Assembly (NCBI RefSeq): GCF_001039355.2
Contig: NW_019775425.1
Span: 15,036 to 79,035 of the forward strand
From: Lingula anatina
Lineage: Eukaryota; Brachiopoda; Lingulata; Lingulida; Lingulidae
DNA length: 64,000 nt
Direction: 5' to 3'
The position numbers were made by a program, and so were the translations under genes. The notes beneath the pieces were generated by a model that was not told the origin of the DNA, searched no databases, and worked only from the letters and a program-made list of their open reading frames with translations. This document shows, one piece after another, positions 59,498 through 64,000 of the stretch; position 1 is the first letter of the stretch; each line of letters opens with the position of its first letter.

Positions 59498-62400
59498 ATG
59501 ACCGTGGTAAATATGCTTCTAGTTTGCTTGTGTTTTCTGTCCGTGCATCTTGGTTTAGGCCAGGATTGTGAGAAAACCCGTTTTGGAAGCGTTAATACCG
59601 AAGCGGATGTCCAGCTTGGTGCCACATTCAACGTTCATCGGGGAGGTTCTGCCGGGTGCTCTGACGTAATAAACCCCGATGGAATCCTCAGGCAGGAAGC
59701 GGCACATTTTGCCGTTAAGAAATTGAATGCTGACAAATTTCTGCCCGGAGTCACCTTTGGTAAATCCATGTTTTTATTCTATTTTGCCTCTCTCTCTCGA
59801 TTCAGATGTTGACAGAATTTCAAGCTCTTTTAAAATTCGAAAAAAAGTCGAGTTTTGGTTAGGTACCATTTATTTTTTAATGCTTAAATTTGGTTCTACG
59901 CTGAAAAAATTATTTGCTGGCTTGGCGCTTTCTGAAAATTTGAAAAAAGGGTACAACAAATCCTTTCATGTGTTTTAGGCATTCGAACTTACGATGACTG
60001 TGGGACACCCAATGTTGGAGTGAAGAGATTGGTAAATTTTCTGGCTGAGAGAGAAAAATTTACAGACGAATCAGGGGACATCTGCCCGGCAAATGTGTCC
60101 TATCCAGGTAAGTGCCTAGTCAAAGTGCATCATACACAAAATGGATAAACAAGCATTTGTTTCGTCAAATATGAAATTCCTCTGTTACGTAAACGTCTAC
60201 CAAACACGACCAAAGGCAGATGAGATTAACAACAGTACGCCGACTGGGAACTATTATGAACTTTGACAAACTCTTAAAAGGTACCACAGGTGTATTTACT
60301 AAAAATGAATTCTTTCTCAAATTTAAGTCGCAGGATATGCGAACAAATGAAATATCATCACACGACATAAAAATTATGTAAGCTCCAGTCCTGTTCGTGT
60401 ATTAACCAGGATAGGAAAGTTTAAAATATATATATCTTTAAAAAGATGAACTAACCGCCTACAGAGGTAAAAAAGATAAATGAAGTACTAACGAGGGTAT
60501 ACGTTGAGCATGTTTATGATTGCTATTCTGTGCCCTCTTTTCACATTGGCAAATAATTTTAGGTTTGATCGGCAGTCTACATAGTGACGTGACACAGGAG
60601 ATGGCTTCGTTTTTGACTAGCGTCAAGAAGCCCTTGGTATCGTACGGCTCTCACAGCAACGCTCTGGGAGACAAGGAGCTCTATCCACTTTTTCAAAGGA
60701 CGGCTTCTAACGTTTCCTCTTATGTCAAGGTAACGAAAAGGGTTGGGTGATGGGAAGCGGCTAGGTAAAAGGGGGGTCTTCAAAGATATAGGCTTATACA
60801 TATATATATATATACTTATATCGTATACTGCTGAGTTCAGACTACAAGATTATCGATAAGGCCATTTACTTGTGACAATAAATGCACTGTATCATACATG
60901 TCCGAACTAGGGAAGGCCAAATATTTGTGCAAACTTTAGCCTTTATCGCTGTCAGGTCGTAATGTCCATCTTGAGAAAACTTGGCTGGACGCACGTGTCA
61001 ATATTAGTTGGGAGTGATCCGTACAGCAAGGGAGTGAAAGAAGAGATTCTGCGCCAGGCGGATCCATCAGATGCTAACATTTGTGTGATGAAGATAAAAT
61101 CTGTAGCCGACAAAGACCCAAAGCCTGACTACCTGTCCATCGTGAAGGACTTTACCGAGGCTTCCAAAAAAGGTGACTATTCTAAAGATACGCCAAGTGA
61201 TATCAGGGATGTGTATGAACCAAACATAAGAGGAATCTTTAAAAAAACGCAACATTTGCTCTTTGCTCTAAACCCACATTGGCTGAGGTTACATTGTCAG
61301 TATATTGTGATGTTGATTTTGGCGAACTTTTGAAACTGTTAAACTCAACCATTTTAAGTGTACGCACGCATTTACCATCTGATTCTTGACAATTGACCAT
61401 AACGTTATGTGCAATTTTTCTTCCTTTTCACCTCGTAGATTTGAATTTCTTCATTGATTAACCCTGACTTGCGTTTCTACTGCATGACCTTAAATCTTGG
61501 TCACACAAAGATCTTTACTAATAAATATCAAACCCAGTCAGAGAAAAAAAAAACTTCAGAGTTTATATATTTCGTCACGAAAGTTTGAGCCTATAGATAG
61601 GCCTTGGTGGTTTATTTTTAAAGTATTTTCATTCAGGTGCACCTGGTGTGATAGTGGTGGCCACGCCTAAAGTTGTCCGCGACTTTTTCACGGCAGTCGA
61701 CGCAGCCATACCAATTGTTCCAGAGGCGGCAGATTTGCAATGGGTGATGGCGCTTCCGTTTTTCTACGACGAAACCTACCAATACTTGAGCAACGTGATC
61801 AAAGGTTTGATCTTCCCAAAGACGTACTCGCCTACTATCGACGAATTCAAGAAATATTTTGTATCTTTGACCCCAGAAAACAACGACGACAACCCATTCT
61901 TTAGCAAATATTATGCACAGGTATGAAAATGTTCTTATAGTTTTACATGATGAATGATTTCATACTTGTGAACATTACGGTCATCACAGACTGATATATA
62001 AGTTTAATACACACTATATGGTTAGTTGTAATGTATCCCGATGTATAATTCATCTTGACGTATATTAATATTATTTTAATTCAGACCAAATTAAATCTAC
62101 TTATGCTTCCATCTGACGTTGGTATTTGCATGAACTGCATACGTTATCAAATTACTAACACTGAAGTTTTGAACCAAACAGTGTTTTTTTTCCTATAAGC
62201 ACTCTTAATACCTGCTGGATTGACACATCTTCACACTTTAAATATTTATTTCTCCTTCCCTGGCTTAGTTGGCTAAGATTTCCATGAGAGCGCTGTAACA
62301 CTGTTTTTGATAGGATAAGATGTCCCCATGTGACCATGTAACGTTGGTAATTAAGTTCTAATCAGGGAACCATACCTTACCTTAGGTTGCTCGCAATACT

Positions 62401-63836
62401 TATGCTACAGTGCACGTGGTCACAGTGGATTGTTTTAATGTTTTTTTATAAATATTTCAGCAATACAAATGTTCGCATTATACGTACTGCGACACGTTAA
62501 AACCACAAATTGGCGCAGACGACTTCGTCGCCGAGACTATTGCAGCAGTGTACACGTACGCGCACGGCTTGAGAAACGCCCACAAAGACTTATGTACTGG
62601 ACCTGGACTATGCCACGCCCTTGTGAACCTACCAGCCAGTGATCTTATGGTTTATCTGCGAGCTGTTGAGTTTACCCAGCTAGACGGAAGAATCATGGCG
62701 TTCACAGAAACTGGTGAGGCGCGCTTCCCAAAGTACAGTGTGTACAATATCCAGCTGACGGGCAAATCATTGGATATTAAAGAGGTGATGTGATGAAAAT
62801 AATACTTTTACTTTATAACGGTACTGTCAAGAACTGTCAGGGTTAGCAAAAAAAAAAAAGAAAAAAAAAGAAAAAAAAAAAACGCCTTATATTTGCTAAC
62901 TTATACACTTGTAGGCTAATAGATAAATCTTCAGTGTACACTGATTAATTTCCTGGGCGTTACACATATGTCTTCTTCACGATGACGTCATAATTGCGAT
63001 TTTGGGGTAAAAAATTGGGGCAAAATCTGTTTGATAAATTTCTCCTTTACCTGAGCACCCTTTTGAGCATCCTTTTACACCCATTTAATAACATCATTTA
63101 ATACTTCAAAACTCTGACAGTGATTTTTTCTTTAAACTTTAGCTCAGATTCTATCTTTAAAAAGGCATAATAAAGACTTTATTCAATAATGCATTGTATT
63201 TAAGGGCTCGTAACTCCATGACAAAAATCATTTAAACCAAAATGACGATACAGGATTAAAGCACATACACTTGTCGTCATGTCTGCTAATTTTCGTGATC
63301 AGATCCTATTCAGGGATGGAGTTACGCCCCATAACGAATGCTATCTCACCTCAAAATAGAAAGCTGTTAAGTTGACCATAAACGCTATTTGAAGTGCATA
63401 TTAACACTTTTTTATATTTTCGAGAGGATTTTTATTGTTTTTAATCAGCACAGAGGTAAATGCATTATTAAATAATTAAATGCAGGAAAAATCCAATTTT
63501 TTATATCTGGATGATCAAAAACCCTTTCAATACCCTTAAAACAATTATGTAATAATGTACACTATTTTACGAATACGCCATAATTTCGTTATTAGCCTAT
63601 AGGACCCTTCAAATGCTAATTTTTTTACCCTTCATCCAAAATAATATCTACTTAGTATGATTCGACCGCTAGATGATGCAGTTTAATTGATTATATTTCA
63701 CATGGTGTGGAGGTCAACAGCTGATTAAAATGAATTCAAAATAATCAATAAACTAATGTATCGCTCTTTTAGCTTTTTTCTTGTCTAGCATTGTAGTTCA
63801 TTGAACATACTTGAATTAAGGACACTGAATAAACGA

Positions 63837-63877
<41 letters not shown>

Positions 63878-64000
63878 ATGATGTAAAATAAGTGTTTCTC
63901 ATCATTTTGTTCAATTTAATGTTATTGATTAATTAATTCAATTTTCAACGGCAAATGCCATTATACCTTTCAGGTTGGAACATGGAAGAGTGGTTATTTG
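59498..64000 (+). CDS. Class C GPCR (mGluR-like) ligand-binding domain, 3' incomplete
   Basis: Seven exons so far, phases consistent: 59498-59759, 59979-60107, 60563-60729, 60956-61172, 61637-61920, 62461-62784 and 63974 to the window end. A signal peptide (MTVVNMLLVCLCFLSVHLGLG) starts the protein. The rest is a Venus-flytrap domain with mGluR hallmarks: GILRQEAAHFAVKKLN, LPGVTFGIRTYDDC, LVSYGSHSNALGDKELYP, FQRT, ILRKLGWTHVSIL and PGVIVVATPKVV. Metabotropic receptors bind amino-acid-like ligands in this cleft (established). Key positions differ: the usual SYAST is SYGSH, so glutamate binding cannot be assumed. The Cys-rich and seven-helix parts lie beyond the window. ATG 59498 is the first in-frame ATG. 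Other Venus-flytrap receptors are less likely given the D-x-C block. Confidence 0.8.
63838..63875. repeat. (TTA)n microsatellite
   Basis: A run of about 12 TTA units in the last visible intron of the class C receptor gene, following gaataaacg, a tail style seen on short retroelements. Confidence 0.85.

Overview
The window is animal nuclear DNA. Genes are split by many GT-AG introns, 3' ends carry AATAAA-type signals, the background is AT-rich, and microsatellites and short inverted-repeat elements are common. Orthologues of SSR4, ARIH2, MOV10L1 and UBXN6 place it in a bilaterian. Frequent short motifs such as tacatgtac and the AT-rich, repeat-strewn introns fit a marine invertebrate, perhaps a lophotrochozoan such as a mollusc, but the species cannot be fixed from sequence alone. 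Ns at 6382, 17170-17187, 47036 and 50107 mark assembly gaps or weak joins.

Layout. 0-5 kb: a hAT-like miniature element, a five-finger C2H2 zinc-finger gene with a decayed duplicate of its tail, and a RING/B-box protein on the minus strand. 6.4-8.4 kb: the 5' end of UBXN6, cut off by the gap at 6382, and an unrecognised two-exon small membrane protein. 9.4-15 kb: an intronless membrane-anchored purple acid phosphatase (ACP7-like) that converges tail-to-tail on SSR4 (six exons, TRAP-delta). 16.2-30.1 kb: a complete 18-exon MOV10L1 piRNA helicase (minus), whose last 4.2-kb intron hosts an intronless rhodopsin-family GPCR. 30.1-40.8 kb: ARIH2 (plus, 14 coding exons), head-to-head with MOV10L1. 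44-47.8 kb: a PIF/Harbinger-like MITE, an intronless omega-like glutathione transferase, and two tandem copies of a TATA-box/first-exon module upstream of it. 51.4-51.6 kb: a lone transglutaminase active-site exon. 53.4-55.8 kb: an intronless 812-residue protein that joins a SWAP-70-like PH domain, EF hands and an unrecognised cupin-like C-terminal domain. 59.5-64 kb: the ligand-binding ectodomain of a class C (metabotropic-glutamate-like) receptor, which continues past the window.

This is a set of unrelated housekeeping, germline and signalling genes, not an operon or pathway cluster. I reconstructed MOV10L1, ARIH2, SSR4, the small membrane gene and the class C receptor exon by exon; all splice phases agree and the open frames are uninterrupted. 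The most unusual items are the PH/EF-hand/cupin-like protein, the zinc-finger protein with Cys in place of the core Leu in every finger, the nested GPCR that has lost both halves of the class A disulfide, the phosphatase with GDHE in place of GNHE, and the run of decoy splice acceptors in front of ARIH2 coding exon 4.
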